NCBI GenBank assembly: GCA_964556005.1
Contig: CAZKUR010000004.1
Coordinates: 1 to 64,000 of the forward strand
Reading direction: 5' to 3'
Source: CAZKUR01 sp964556005
GTDB lineage: Bacteria; Bacteroidota; Ignavibacteria; Ignavibacteriales; Ignavibacteriaceae
DNA: 64,000 nt
The position numbers were made by a program, and so were the translations under genes. The notes under the pieces are model-generated. The model worked only from the letters and a program-made list of their open reading frames with translations, had not been told where the DNA came from and searched no databases. Numbering within the stretch: the first letter of the stretch is position 1; each line of letters opens with the position of its first letter. Positions 52,350-62,325 of the stretch are shown one piece after another.

Positions 52350-53091
52350 AGCATTACTCCTTTTGTCTATAGTAATTCATTTTTCAGCCGATATTTTAGA
52401 ATATTCTAAAAATTATCTACTGAATAAGTAATTTTTTTGTTTTAGATATTGCTGCGAAAATGTGCACTTCTTTATCCTAAGGAAAATAATTTACAAATCT
52501 TCTTTCATAAGTGAATTTACTATGGTGTATATTATGAATTCATCTTTTAAAGAAAAAAGATTTTTGTGCCCGTATACAATCATAGCAAATTTTTTGAATC
52601 TACCCAACTTTAATTTTTAGTTCATTCCAACAGGGCTTACCTTCAGCCATAACCCAATAGAGAATTCTTAATTAATTCACATGAATTATTTTAATTCAAT
52701 AACTAAGCCAATAAAAAATAATTTGATTATTATAATATGACGAAGATTTTCCTGACTCAAATTAAGAGCGATATACAGCATGAAACATTAAAAATAAAAA
52801 ATGTTTCCAATAAACAATTTTCTAACTTAGAATATATTTTAAATAGGGTGATCGAAATGCTTTAAAATTTATTTATCTAACAGTTGTATGAAATAAAAGA
52901 TTGTTGGATTTTTAATTTTAACAGTATTCATTAATTTTTAATTATCTTAATTAATTTTAACCGTCTTTATTATTTTAGCGAAAGGGAGATTTTTCTTTGT
53001 GCACTCGTATCCTTATTGTTCCATTGCCTAATGCCTACTAATGTCCTGAAAATTTCTCCCAAAGTTAATAGATGCTTTGTATTAGAACCTT
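52350..53091. other. Long empty stretch downstream of dnaX
   Basis: No gene is visible in these 740 bases. Between 52984 and 53060 a pair of inverted arms (GGGAGATTTTTC at 52984-52995, GAAAATTTCTCCC at 53048-53060, one mismatch or bulge) encloses 52 bases. This could be a structured RNA or the dnaX operon terminator, which would end 30 bases after the dnaX stop. I did not find the SRP RNA core that often lies beside dnaX. Confidence 0.35.
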
Positions 53092-54765
53092 TCAACTGAT
53101 TTCTTTTCCACCAAGCTTGTTGATTATTGCTTCGACGAATGGATTATTTCTGTTTGATGAACCATTGTTGTTGAGGTAAGTGTCTGTAGTTTTATGAATT
53201 TTTTGAGTAGTTGAGGGTGCAGGTATTTGATCAGTGAGTACTACTTTAAGTTTTCGCCCAAAGCACTCAAGAGATTTTTTCTCTAAATAATCATGATTTA
53301 TTTTGAGCGAGCCAGAAACTTCTTTATTTGAGGAATAAACAAACAAATTGTTTCCCTCAATCCTATTGAACAAAATATCACCGAATACATTTCCTAATGT
53401 CAGACCTCTTTCAGCGGTAATTTTATCCACAAAAATGTTCCATTTAACCACGTCGTTATTTGTAACAACGGTGTTTTGACTTATCGATTCTTTAACATCA
53501 GGGGTTGAATTTGAAAAATTAGTTTCGGAATTTTTTCTATTTATTTGAGCCTGGTATTTATTTCTTGAATCGGCTCTTTCTACTTTATTTTCGGGCTTTT
53601 TTTTTAATTCATTTCTCGGTAATGTTTCGGCAGAAAAGTCATTACCAAGATTTGATAAAACTTCTGAAATAGTTGAAGATCTTTCTAATCCGATCATGTG
53701 GCTGAGCACAATTTCAACTTTTAATTTTTGATTTTGTGCGTACCTCAATTCCTGCTGGCTCTTATTTAAAAAACTCATCAATCTCAACAAATCGCCCTGT
53801 GAAAACTGTCCCAAATACTCCATGTATTTTGTCCTGTACATTTCTGCTGTTTCAAGGTTATCTGAACTTTCAGTAACAACAACGGAAAGAATGTTTCTGA
53901 AATGTTCAACTAATCCTTCCATAAAATCAATAAAGTTCCAGCCGTTTTCATAAATTGATTTTGTCACTTCGAAAACCGATTTAAAATTTTTATTTATGAC
54001 CGCATCGGATATATCGAAATAAATTTCATCATCAATAAGATTCAGCATTTTTGAAACAGTATCTGCCTCAACATTATTTCCGCAAAAAGAAACTGCCTGA
54101 TCAAAAAAACTCTCTGCATCTCTTAACGCACCATCTGCTTTTTTGGCAATCAAAGTTAAAGTCTTATCGTCAATCTGAATTTTTTCTTCATCAGCAATTT
54201 TCTTCAACTGTTCTTTAATTGTCGTTAATTGAATTCTTCTAAAATCAAATCTTTGACACCGGGAAATTATAGTAAGAGGAACTTTATGAATATCTGTAGT
54301 TGCGAAAATAAAAATAGTGTGTTCGGGAGGTTCTTCCAATGTTTTTAAGAATGCGTTGAAAGACTCCTTTGTTAGCATGTGCACTTCATCTATAATATAG
54401 ACTTTATATTTACCCTTTGAGGGCGCATATTTTACGGAATCCCTAAGGCTTCGAACTTCGTCTATACCACGGTTTGAGGCTCCGTCAATTTCAATAATAT
54501 CCAACGATTGAGACGACTGTATCGATTTGCACATTTCACAGTCATTGCACGGTTCAGCATTCTGTTGATTTAAACAATTGAGAGTCTTTGCTAAAATTCT
54601 TGCTGAAGTTGTTTTTCCCACACCTCTTGGCCCGGTGAAAATATAAGCATGTGCAATCCGCCCGCTTTTTATAGCATTCTTAAGAGTCGTAGTTATATGT
54701 TCCTGTCCGACGACTTCATTGAATTTTTGCGGGCGCCATTTCCTGGCTGTTACAACAAATGTCAT
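53092..54765 (-). CDS. dnaX: DNA polymerase III subunit gamma/tau
   Basis: The clamp-loader ATPase of the replisome, 557 residues. It has Walker A GPRGVGKTT (45-53), a zinc module with Cys64, Cys73, Cys76 and Cys79 (NCLNQQ...PCNDCEMCKS), Walker B-type VYIIDEVHML, sensor I FIFATTDIHKVP and SRCQRFDFRRI. A long variable linker leads to a C-terminal part with VVKWNIFVDKITAERGLTLG that resembles the tau tail. The start MTFVVTARKWRPQKFNEVVGQEH is the usual one. It is the last gene of a lon-msr-dnaX run. Confidence 0.95.
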   Translation of the reverse strand: MTFVVTARKWRPQKFNEVVGQEHITTTLKNAIKSGRIAHAYIFTGPRGVGKTTSARILAKTLNCLNQQNAEPCNDCEMCKSIQSSQSLDIIEIDGASNRGIDEVRSLRDSVKYAPSKGKYKVYIIDEVHMLTKESFNAFLKTLEEPPEHTIFIFATTDIHKVPLTIISRCQRFDFRRIQLTTIKEQLKKIADEEKIQIDDKTLTLIAKKADGALRDAESFFDQAVSFCGNNVEADTVSKMLNLIDDEIYFDISDAVINKNFKSVFEVTKSIYENGWNFIDFMEGLVEHFRNILSVVVTESSDNLETAEMYRTKYMEYLGQFSQGDLLRLMSFLNKSQQELRYAQNQKLKVEIVLSHMIGLERSSTISEVLSNLGNDFSAETLPRNELKKKPENKVERADSRNKYQAQINRKNSETNFSNSTPDVKESISQNTVVTNNDVVKWNIFVDKITAERGLTLGNVFGDILFNRIEGNNLFVYSSNKEVSGSLKINHDYLEKKSLECFGRKLKVVLTDQIPAPSTTQKIHKTTDTYLNNNGSSNRNNPFVEAIINKLGGKEIS

Positions 54766-54775
54766 TTAATAACTT

Positions 54776-55267
54776 CTAATTTATAATTTCGCTTGAAAGA
54801 AAATTAACCAGTTCTTCAAGATATTTTTTATCTGTATTGTTGAAAGCATCAAATTCATTGCAGTCCAGATCGAGTACCGAATGAAGCTTATCATTTTTTA
54901 AAATAGGAACAACAATTTCCGATTTTGAATTGATATCGCAGAAAATATGTCCGGGAAATTTATTGACATCAGGCACCACAATAATTTCCTTTTTCAAGGC
55001 TGCCGTGCCGCAGACTCCTTTTCCAATTACAATGCTTGTACATGCGACCGAACCCTGGAAAGGCCCAAGGTATAATTTTTCTCCGTCGAAAAGATAGAAA
55101 CCCACCCAGCTTATTTTGTTAAATGATTGATTTAATAATGCAGTCAAATTAGCTAAACTGGAGAGTAGGTTGTCATCTTTACTAAGCAGGGATTTTGCCT
55201 GTTTAATTAATAATTTGTACTGATCTTCAAGCGATAATTCTTTGTTAATGACAATTGATTCAGCCAA
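54776..55267 (-). CDS. msrC: Free methionine-(R)-sulfoxide reductase (GAF domain)
   Basis: The 163-residue GAF protein reduces free Met-R-sulfoxide. The three functional cysteines are present at Cys76 (ACTSIV), Cys86 (GKGVCGTAA) and Cys110 (GHIFCDINS), with the same spacing (10 and 24) as the E. coli enzyme. WVGFYLFDGEKLYLGPFQG and the final VLDLDCNEFDAF belong to the family. The start appears to be TTG 55267, just 2 bases after the lon stop, so translation is probably coupled. It pairs sensibly with Lon in oxidative damage control. Confidence 0.92.
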   Translation of the reverse strand: MAESIVINKELSLEDQYKLLIKQAKSLLSKDDNLLSSLANLTALLNQSFNKISWVGFYLFDGEKLYLGPFQGSVACTSIVIGKGVCGTAALKKEIIVVPDVNKFPGHIFCDINSKSEIVVPILKNDKLHSVLDLDCNEFDAFNNTDKKYLEELVNFLSSEIIN

Positions 55268-55269
55268 AT

Positions 55270-57735
55270 TTATTTAGCCCTGCTTTTTGATTTCTTCTTA
55301 GCTGCTGGTTTTGTTTTTGTTCCGGTACTTTTTTTTGAAATATTTTTCCAGTTCGGAAAAACATAAGGAATGGCATCTTCAATTTTGGAAATTGTTTTAA
55401 TATCCATCCCTTCTTTGACCCTGTCGGAAATTTCCTTCAAATCAATTTCGTTATCTTTTGGAATAAGCACGGTTTTAATATCATTTCTTTTTGCGGCAAT
55501 CAATTTTTCATTCAAGCCTCCGATAGGAAGAATTTTTCCACGCAGAGTAATTTCTCCCGTCATGGCAACAGAATTACTTGCTGGTTTCCCGCTGATTGCT
55601 GATAACATTGCCATTGCCATTGTAATTCCTGCCGACGGCCCATCTTTGGGAATAGCGCCTTCGGGAAGATGAACATGTATTTCTTTGTCTTTAAAGAAAT
55701 CGGGATTTAAACGAAATGCTTTAGCTTCCGAACGAATGTAGCTTAATGCAGCTTGAGCCGATTCCTTCATCACGTTTCCAAGCTGACCTGTAAGGTTCAA
55801 GCGGCTTGGGCCTTTCATGATTGTTACATCGACATTTAAAAGCTCTCCACCTACACTTGTCCATGCAAGTCCCGTTACCGAACCGACTTGCCTTGCTTTA
55901 CTGTGAGTTTGCTGCCTGTATCTGGGAGTTTTAAGATACGCTTCAACTTTTTCTTCATCGATTACCACTTTGGGATTTTTCTTACGCTTACTATTAGCGC
56001 TTTCATTAAGTACAATTTCCCTTGCCACTTTTCGGCAAATCGATGCAATCTCTCTTTCAAGATTTCTAACTCCGGCTTCCCTGGTGTATTCGGAAATAAT
56101 TTTTTTAATGGAGCCATCCGTGAATTCTACATTTTTATTTATTAGGCCGTGTGCTTCAAGCTGTTTTAAAAGTATGTGTCTTTTTGCTATTTCAATCTTT
56201 TCATATTCAAGGTACCCGGGAAGTTCGATAATTTCCATTCTATCCTGAAGTGGTAATGGTATATTATATCTCACGTTGGCAGTTGTAATGAACATTACCT
56301 GCGAAAGATCATAATCAACTTCGAGGTAATGATCGTTAAAGTTGCAGTTTTGTTCAGGGTCTAATACTTCAAGCATTGCCGAAGAAGGATCGCCGCGAAA
56401 ATCCATACTCATTTTATCGATTTCATCAAGAAGCATTACGGGATTTACGGTACCGGCTTTTTTTATTGATTGAACTATCTTGCCCGGCATCGAACCGATA
56501 TATGTTCTTCTGTGACCTCTGATTTCCGCTTCATCACGAACACCGCCTAAACTAATTCGAACAAATTTTCTTCCCAATGCACGGGAAATGGATTTTCCGA
56601 GAGAAGTTTTTCCGACTCCGGGAGGCCCGACAAAGCAAAGAATTTGTCCTTTCATTTGTTTCACCAAATTCAGAACAGCAATATTCTCAATGATTCTTTC
56701 TTTTGGTTTTTCAAGTCCGTAATGATCTTCATTGAGAATTTTTTGAACGTGTTTAATATTCAAATTATCTTTTGTCTTTTTACTCCATGGAACATCAATC
56801 AGCCAGTCGAGATAATTCCTGATTACTGTTGACTCTGGAGACATCGGAGGAGTTTTCTTTAGTTTATTTAATTCTTCAAGCGCTTTTTCTTCGGCCTCGC
56901 GGGACATTTTAGCTTTTTTTATTTTCTCGCGCATCTTAACGAATTCCGGGCTTCCGTCATCCTCCTCACCCAATTCATCCTGAAGAATTTTTATTTGTTC
57001 CTGTATTATAAATTTTCGCTGGGTTTTTGCTATGTTTTCCTGAACCTTGTTATCAATTTCTTTTTCAATTCTTAGTATATCTATTTCGGAGTTAAGAATT
57101 TTTATTACTTCATAGAATTGTTCTTTGAGTCCGAATTTTTGCAGTATGGTTTGCTTAACATCGATTATCTGGTTGATATTAGCAGCAACGTAAAATAATT
57201 TTCTATCCGGTTCCTCGATATTTTCAAATGCGGTTAATGTTTCGTTCGGAATGTTTCTTGAAATTTTAACATACTCTTTGAAAAGCTGCGACATTTGCCG
57301 GATCATTGCATTCATTTCCGGGTCATCTTCAAATTCCGGTAATATTAATTCTACTTTTGCTTCAAAGAAATTTTTATTATCTGTGAATTCTACAATTCTT
57401 GCCTGGATTAACCCGTCAACTAATATCTTCATTAATCCGTTTGGCAGCTTTAAAATTTGGACTATCTTAGCTACCGTTCCTTCACGAAAAACATCTTCTT
57501 TTTTAGGGTCTTCAATTGTCGATTTTTTTTGAGTAGAAAGAAAAATGTACTTTGTATTATCCAACGCATAATTTGCCGCTCTTATTGATTGTTCTCTTCC
57601 AACAAGTACAGGAAAAATCATATATGGAAAAATCACGATGTCTCTTAACGGCAGCACTGGAAGAATTTCCGGGATGCTGTCAACCAAAGAATCAACAGAT
57701 TTATTTTTTAACTCTAATTCACTTATTTGATCCAA
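55270..57735 (-). CDS. lon: ATP-dependent Lon protease
   Basis: The ring protease degrades damaged and regulatory proteins. The product, about 821 residues, has the LON N-domain (EILPVLPLRDIVIFPYMIFPV), a coiled-coil linker, AAA+ with GPPGVGKTSLG and LLDEIDKMSMD, and a C-terminal protease domain with the catalytic Ser in PKDGPSAGITMA and Lys in GGLNEKLIAAKR. It ends with a Lys/Ala-rich basic tail (SKKSTGTKTKPAAKKKSKSRAK). I choose TTG 57735 because GAGGAG lies 6 bases upstream. A GTG at 57762 would extend it by nine residues but has no ribosome site. Start certainty is moderate. Confidence 0.93.
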   Translation of the reverse strand: MDQISELELKNKSVDSLVDSIPEILPVLPLRDIVIFPYMIFPVLVGREQSIRAANYALDNTKYIFLSTQKKSTIEDPKKEDVFREGTVAKIVQILKLPNGLMKILVDGLIQARIVEFTDNKNFFEAKVELILPEFEDDPEMNAMIRQMSQLFKEYVKISRNIPNETLTAFENIEEPDRKLFYVAANINQIIDVKQTILQKFGLKEQFYEVIKILNSEIDILRIEKEIDNKVQENIAKTQRKFIIQEQIKILQDELGEEDDGSPEFVKMREKIKKAKMSREAEEKALEELNKLKKTPPMSPESTVIRNYLDWLIDVPWSKKTKDNLNIKHVQKILNEDHYGLEKPKERIIENIAVLNLVKQMKGQILCFVGPPGVGKTSLGKSISRALGRKFVRISLGGVRDEAEIRGHRRTYIGSMPGKIVQSIKKAGTVNPVMLLDEIDKMSMDFRGDPSSAMLEVLDPEQNCNFNDHYLEVDYDLSQVMFITTANVRYNIPLPLQDRMEIIELPGYLEYEKIEIAKRHILLKQLEAHGLINKNVEFTDGSIKKIISEYTREAGVRNLEREIASICRKVAREIVLNESANSKRKKNPKVVIDEEKVEAYLKTPRYRQQTHSKARQVGSVTGLAWTSVGGELLNVDVTIMKGPSRLNLTGQLGNVMKESAQAALSYIRSEAKAFRLNPDFFKDKEIHVHLPEGAIPKDGPSAGITMAMAMLSAISGKPASNSVAMTGEITLRGKILPIGGLNEKLIAAKRNDIKTVLIPKDNEIDLKEISDRVKEGMDIKTISKIEDAIPYVFPNWKNISKKSTGTKTKPAAKKKSKSRAK

Positions 57736-57883
57736 AAACGTCTCCTCACTTTTAATTTTCACTTAATTCAACTAATAAATATATCAAAATTCATTCAGGC
57801 GTTCAAGGATGTTGTGATAGGTGAATAATCAAAATAGTTCCATCAATTTATTTTTATATTAGTATTCCAAATTTGAGGAATTA

Positions 57884-58675
57884 ATGATCGAAGATATTAT
57901 AGAAATTGCAACTGCTTCTGGTGACATACTTAGGCAGCTTTTCGGTAAACATCATGAAATTGAATTTAAAGGGAATGCTTCAAATTTAGTAACCGAAGCT
58001 GATAAAAAATCTGAAAAGTTTATTACCGAATGTATTATAAAAAAATTTCCCGATCATGGAATTTTAGCGGAGGAGAGCGGTGAGATAAAAAAAGGAGCTG
58101 AATTCATGTGGGTGGTCGATCCACTTGACGGAACGACGAACTTTGCTCATGGCTTGCCTATCTTTTCTGTTTCAATCGGCCTTCAAAAAAATAACGAAAC
58201 AGTAGCCGGTGTTGTTTACGATGTTATGCAGGATATAGTTTATTCAGCAGAACTCGGGAGCGGTGCTTTTGCAAATTCAGCTAAGATTAACGTAAGCGAT
58301 ACAACTTTGCTCAGTCATTCTGTATTGGTTACAGGATTTCCATATAATATTTCCCAAAACCCGGAGCAAGCATTCGAGAAATTTACTGCTTTAACAAAAT
58401 CTTCGAGGGGAATTAGAAGGCTCGGGTCTGCGGCTATAGACTTTTGTTATGTAGCAAGAGGTGTTTTCGATGGTTTCTGGGAAGTTTATTTACATCCATG
58501 GGATATGTGTGCCGGGAAATTAATTGCTGAAGAGGCCGGCGGTTTGGTTACCGATTTCAACGGAAACATGATCGATATTTATTCGAAAAGAATTCTTGTG
58601 TCTAACGGAAAAGTACATTCGCAGATGATTGAAATACTCAAAACGAATTTAAACAAGGCAAAAGTCAAAAACTAA
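57884..58675 (+). CDS. suhB: Inositol monophosphatase family protein (SuhB-like)
   Basis: The 263-residue phosphatase hydrolyses inositol-1-phosphate or related sugar phosphates. Mg-binding motifs are clear: EESGE (metal Glu), WVVDPLDGTTNFAHG and WDMCAGKLIAEEAGGLVTDFNG. Its start is supported by AGGAATTAATG. It diverges from lon and converges with the acyl-CoA synthetase gene. The SuhB name refers to the E. coli member, which also helps rRNA antitermination; a similar extra role cannot be judged here. Confidence 0.9.
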   Translation: MIEDIIEIATASGDILRQLFGKHHEIEFKGNASNLVTEADKKSEKFITECIIKKFPDHGILAEESGEIKKGAEFMWVVDPLDGTTNFAHGLPIFSVSIGLQKNNETVAGVVYDVMQDIVYSAELGSGAFANSAKINVSDTTLLSHSVLVTGFPYNISQNPEQAFEKFTALTKSSRGIRRLGSAAIDFCYVARGVFDGFWEVYLHPWDMCAGKLIAEEAGGLVTDFNGNMIDIYSKRILVSNGKVHSQMIEILKTNLNKAKVKN

Positions 58676-58725
58676 AATTGAAGTATTATTTCTCGTGAGT
58701 TAAATAATTTCCGGCTAATTTGAAT

Positions 58726-60543
58726 TTACAAGCTTGCATACATTTTTTCAATTAAATCTAAATATTTTTCTTCCACAATTTTTCTTTTAATTTTCAGGCT
58801 GGGAGTTATTTCACCGGTTTCAATTGAAAACGGTTTTTCCAGGATGGTAAACTTCCGGATTTTTTCATAATTGCTTAATCCTTTCTGCAGTTTGGACAAT
58901 TCTTTTTCAATCAGGTTGTAAATTTCAGAATTCTGTACAAGGTCATCAACGGAATGATATACGATTTTATTCCTGTCAGCATATTCTTTCATCGCATCGA
59001 TGTCGGGAACGATAAGTGCGGTTAAAAATCGTCGTCTGTCGCCAATTAGCATAAATTGATCGATGTACTTGCTTGTTAAAAACAGGTTTTCAATCGGGGT
59101 CGGTGCAATATATTTTCCGCCCGTAGTTTTAAACAAATGTTTTTTACGATCCGTTATAACTAAAAATCCCTGTTCATTAAAAATTCCAATATCACCTGTA
59201 TGCAGCCAACCGTTTTTAATTACAGCATCGGTTTCTTTTTTATTTTTATAATAACCTTGCATAATGTTCGGTCCCTTTGCCAAAATTTCTCCGTCATCTG
59301 CAATTTTTATTTCAACTCCAGGCATTGCTTTACCGACAGTTCCGAAGTTATAATCGTCGAAAACATTTGCTGCTATAACTGGCGAGGCTTCAGTTAAACC
59401 ATAACCTTCTATTATAATCAAACCGATTGCTTCAAAAAATTCTCCCAGTTCTTTTGAAAGTGCAGCGCCGCCCGAAATAAAAAACCTTAATCTACCTCCT
59501 GTTTTTTCTCTTAATTTATCGAAAACTAATTTTTTCGACAGCTTGTACTTCGCATAAAGAAGCGGGGATACTTTATTCTTCTTTTTTGCCGCCGCATAGT
59601 TTTTCCCAGTATTTATAGCTCCATAGAAAATTTTCTGTTTTACAGTAGATTCATTTTCAACTGTTTTTAATATTTTAGAATGAATTCGTTCGAACAATCG
59701 CGGAACCGTAGTCATGAGAGTCGGCTTTACTTCGATTAGATTTTGAGATACCGTTTCGATGCTTTGTGCAAAATAAACCGTACTGCCTGCGGAGAAAGCC
59801 GTGTAATAACCTGCCATTCTTTCAAAGATATGACAAAGCGGTAAAAATGATAAAAAAGTATCCGATTCGTTTATCGGGAATATTTGAAGTGCGGCTTTAA
59901 CATTTGATAAAATATTTTTATGTGAAAGCATAACACCTTTCGGCTCACCAGTGGTTCCCGATGTATAAATTATAGTGCAAAGATCATCTTCCTTAATTTT
60001 AGAAATTGAATCTTTTAATAGGTTCGGATGATGCGGCTTATAAATTTCACCCATCAATTGTACGTCTTTAAATGAATGAAGAATCGGAACATCTTCTACT
60101 TGATCTTTATCGTTTAGAATAATCAAATATTTCAGGTATTTGCATTTGTCAAGTATCTTAAGAATTTTATTAAGCTGGAATTTATTCGATATGATGATTG
60201 CTTTTGATTCAGAATTATTTAAAATAAACTCAATGGAATCAGCTGTTAAAGAAGGATACATAGGGACATCGACAGCACCTAATTGAAGGATTGCAAAATC
60301 GGAATAAACCCATTCGGGCCTGTTCTCAGAAATTATGGCTACTTTATCGTCTTTTTGTACTCCCAGTGCGGCTAAACCATAGGCAAATTTTTCGGTGTTT
60401 TCATGCATCTCTGCATAAGTGATCCCTTGGTACTTGTCTCCGGTTTTTGAGGACATTGAAAACCGGTTGTGCATTTTCCCATACTTGTTTATTAAATAAG
60501 TATAAAGCTCAGGGATGGTTCTTATCTGTAATTCCTTCTGCAT
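58726..60543 (-). CDS. Long-chain acyl-CoA synthetase (AMP-forming)
   Basis: The 605-residue adenylate-forming ligase activates fatty acids to acyl-CoA. Motifs: TIIYTSGTTGEPKGVMLSHKN (P-loop-like A3), YGLTEASPVIAAN (A5), GWLHTGDIGIFNEQGFLVITDRKKHLFKTTGGKYIAP (A7/A8 hinge), and a late Lys in ITPSLKIKRKIVEEKY (A10). Length and pattern fit the FadD/long-chain ACSL group of Bacteroidota and Chlorobi. GAGGG precedes the ATG. Role: use of exogenous or recycled fatty acids. Single gene. Confidence 0.92.
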   Translation of the reverse strand: MQKELQIRTIPELYTYLINKYGKMHNRFSMSSKTGDKYQGITYAEMHENTEKFAYGLAALGVQKDDKVAIISENRPEWVYSDFAILQLGAVDVPMYPSLTADSIEFILNNSESKAIIISNKFQLNKILKILDKCKYLKYLIILNDKDQVEDVPILHSFKDVQLMGEIYKPHHPNLLKDSISKIKEDDLCTIIYTSGTTGEPKGVMLSHKNILSNVKAALQIFPINESDTFLSFLPLCHIFERMAGYYTAFSAGSTVYFAQSIETVSQNLIEVKPTLMTTVPRLFERIHSKILKTVENESTVKQKIFYGAINTGKNYAAAKKKNKVSPLLYAKYKLSKKLVFDKLREKTGGRLRFFISGGAALSKELGEFFEAIGLIIIEGYGLTEASPVIAANVFDDYNFGTVGKAMPGVEIKIADDGEILAKGPNIMQGYYKNKKETDAVIKNGWLHTGDIGIFNEQGFLVITDRKKHLFKTTGGKYIAPTPIENLFLTSKYIDQFMLIGDRRRFLTALIVPDIDAMKEYADRNKIVYHSVDDLVQNSEIYNLIEKELSKLQKGLSNYEKIRKFTILEKPFSIETGEITPSLKIKRKIVEEKYLDLIEKMYASL

Positions 60544-60933
60544 TGAATTCCCTCTAATTTATCAAATTAAAGTTGTATAAAATTTGTGTTTACAAAATTT
60601 TTAATCATCTTATTAATGTGACGTCTTTTCAAAAAACGACAAATTTTTTAATTAAAAAATATTTAAAATATTTTTCGTGAAATTAGTAAAAATTTTTGTC
60701 TTATTTAACTAATTTTATACAAAATTTTTTTGTTAGTATGAATAATGGGAAAAACCGGATTGTTTCAATTTTCAAATATTCCATCGGCGAAATATAAAAT
60801 TTTTATTGAAAATGATTTCGAGTAATCAGGAACAAATTTCTAAAAACGAAATTGCTTCTATACGCATATCTAAGTAATTTTGTTTTAATTTTTATCGATT
60901 TTTGGACAATTCACAAAATTAGGAATTACAGAA
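60544..60933. other. Promoter region between acyl-CoA synthetase and sucC
   Basis: This 390-bp region is very AT-rich and divergent. I see no gene or hairpin of note. Both promoters must lie here, but no clear consensus element is visible. Confidence 0.4.
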
Positions 60934-62100
60934 ATGAAAATACACGAATATCAGGCAAAAGAAATTTTAAGAAAGTACAATGTTGCCGTACCAAAAGGTA
61001 AAGTTGCTTTTTCTGCTGAAGAAGCAGTTCAAATCGCGAGGGATGAAGTAGGAGGAGATGTTTGGGTTGTTAAAGCTCAGATACATGCCGGCGGAAGAGG
61101 AAAAGGCGGCGGAGTTAAATTAGCAAGAAGTTTGGAGGAAGTCGAACAGATTGCGCGTGATATATTAGGAATGACTCTTGTTACCCACCAAACAGGTCCG
61201 GAAGGTAAAGTTGTTAAAAGGTTATTAATTGAGCAGGGAATGAATATTGACAGAGAATTTTATGTCGGAATTACCTTGGACAGAGCACAATCCAAAAATG
61301 TAATTATGGTTTCAACAGAAGGCGGAGTCGAAATTGAAAAAGTTGCTGCCGAATCTCCTGAAAAAATAATTAAAGAAACTATTGACCCCGGTTTGGGATT
61401 GCAGTCTTACCAAGCGAGAAAATTAGCATATGCACTTGGATTGGAAGGGAATCAAAATAAAAATGCTGTAAAATTTTTAATGGGACTTTATAAAGCATTT
61501 CTCGGTACAGATGCTTCTCTTGCTGAAATAAATCCACTCGTTGTAACAAAAGAAGGCGATGTAATTGCTCTCGATGCTAAAATGAATTTTGACGATAATT
61601 CTTTATACAAGCATCAGGATATTGTTGAATTTAGAGATCTTGACGAAGAAGCACCTCTGGAAATCGAAGCTTCGAAATATAGTTTAAATTATATCAAGCT
61701 GGATGGAAATGTCGGCTGTATGGTTAACGGTGCAGGATTGGCGATGGCAACTATGGATATTATAAAGCTTGCCGGCGGTGAACCTGCTAACTTTTTAGAT
61801 GTTGGTGGAAGTGCTAACAAAGAAACTGTTTCAAATGGTTTTAAAATAATTTTATCCGATAAAAATGTTAAAGCAATTCTAATAAATATTTTTGGCGGAA
61901 TAGTAAGATGTGATCGTGTAGCACACGGTGTAATTGATGCCGCTACCGAAATGGAAGTAAAAGTACCAATTGTCGTAAGGCTTGAAGGTACAAACGCTAA
62001 AGAAGCCGGAATTCTATTAAATGAATCAGGTTTAAACTTCGAAGTCGCCTCAAGTTTAAAGGATGCTGCAGAAAAAGTTACTTCCGTGCTGGTGAATTAG
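60934..62100 (+). CDS. sucC: Succinate-CoA ligase, ADP-forming, subunit beta
   Basis: The TCA-cycle enzyme couples succinyl-CoA cleavage to nucleoside triphosphate synthesis. The 388-residue subunit starts MKIHEYQAKEILRKYNVAVP and has the ATP-grasp elements VVKAQIHAGGRGKGGGVKLA and EINPLVVTKEGDVIALDAK, and the CoA-ligase part GNVGCMVNGAGLAMATMDIIKLAGGEPANFLDVGG. The alpha subunit gene (sucD) is not next to it, since a strong terminator follows, so the two subunits are encoded apart in this genome. AGGAATTACAG precedes the ATG. Confidence 0.95.
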   Translation: MKIHEYQAKEILRKYNVAVPKGKVAFSAEEAVQIARDEVGGDVWVVKAQIHAGGRGKGGGVKLARSLEEVEQIARDILGMTLVTHQTGPEGKVVKRLLIEQGMNIDREFYVGITLDRAQSKNVIMVSTEGGVEIEKVAAESPEKIIKETIDPGLGLQSYQARKLAYALGLEGNQNKNAVKFLMGLYKAFLGTDASLAEINPLVVTKEGDVIALDAKMNFDDNSLYKHQDIVEFRDLDEEAPLEIEASKYSLNYIKLDGNVGCMVNGAGLAMATMDIIKLAGGEPANFLDVGGSANKETVSNGFKIILSDKNVKAILINIFGGIVRCDRVAHGVIDAATEMEVKVPIVVRLEGTNAKEAGILLNESGLNFEVASSLKDAAEKVTSVLVN

Positions 62101-62132
62101 TTCGTAGATAGAAATATTTTAGTTGAATTTTC

Positions 62133-62168
62133 TGCCGTTTCAATAAAATTGAAACGGCATTTTTTTTG
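62133..62168 (+). terminator. Rho-independent terminator after sucC
   Basis: TGCCGTTTCAAT (62133-62144) pairs perfectly with ATTGAAACGGCA (62148-62159) over 12 bases with a 3-base loop, followed by a run of T to 62167. This is a textbook terminator 33 bases after the sucC stop. Confidence 0.95.
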
Positions 62169-62325
62169 TCCCTCTAAAAAATGAAGACTTGATTTTTGCT
62201 CAAAAAATGAGTTTTCTGCAAAAATCTTAACAAAAATATAAAAATTCAAGTCTTGAATTAAGCTTGCTTTTAAGTTTTATTAGTAATAGATTTTTTCCAT
62301 AAAATTTCAGAAATAGGGAAACCAG

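Noticed and set aside
52350..53091. SRP RNA gene next to dnaX
   Set aside because: The conserved GGAA tetraloop/asymmetric-loop core could not be found on either strand.
57736..57762. Lon start at GTG 57762
   Set aside because: The GAGGAG ribosome site lies inside these codons and points to TTG 57735.
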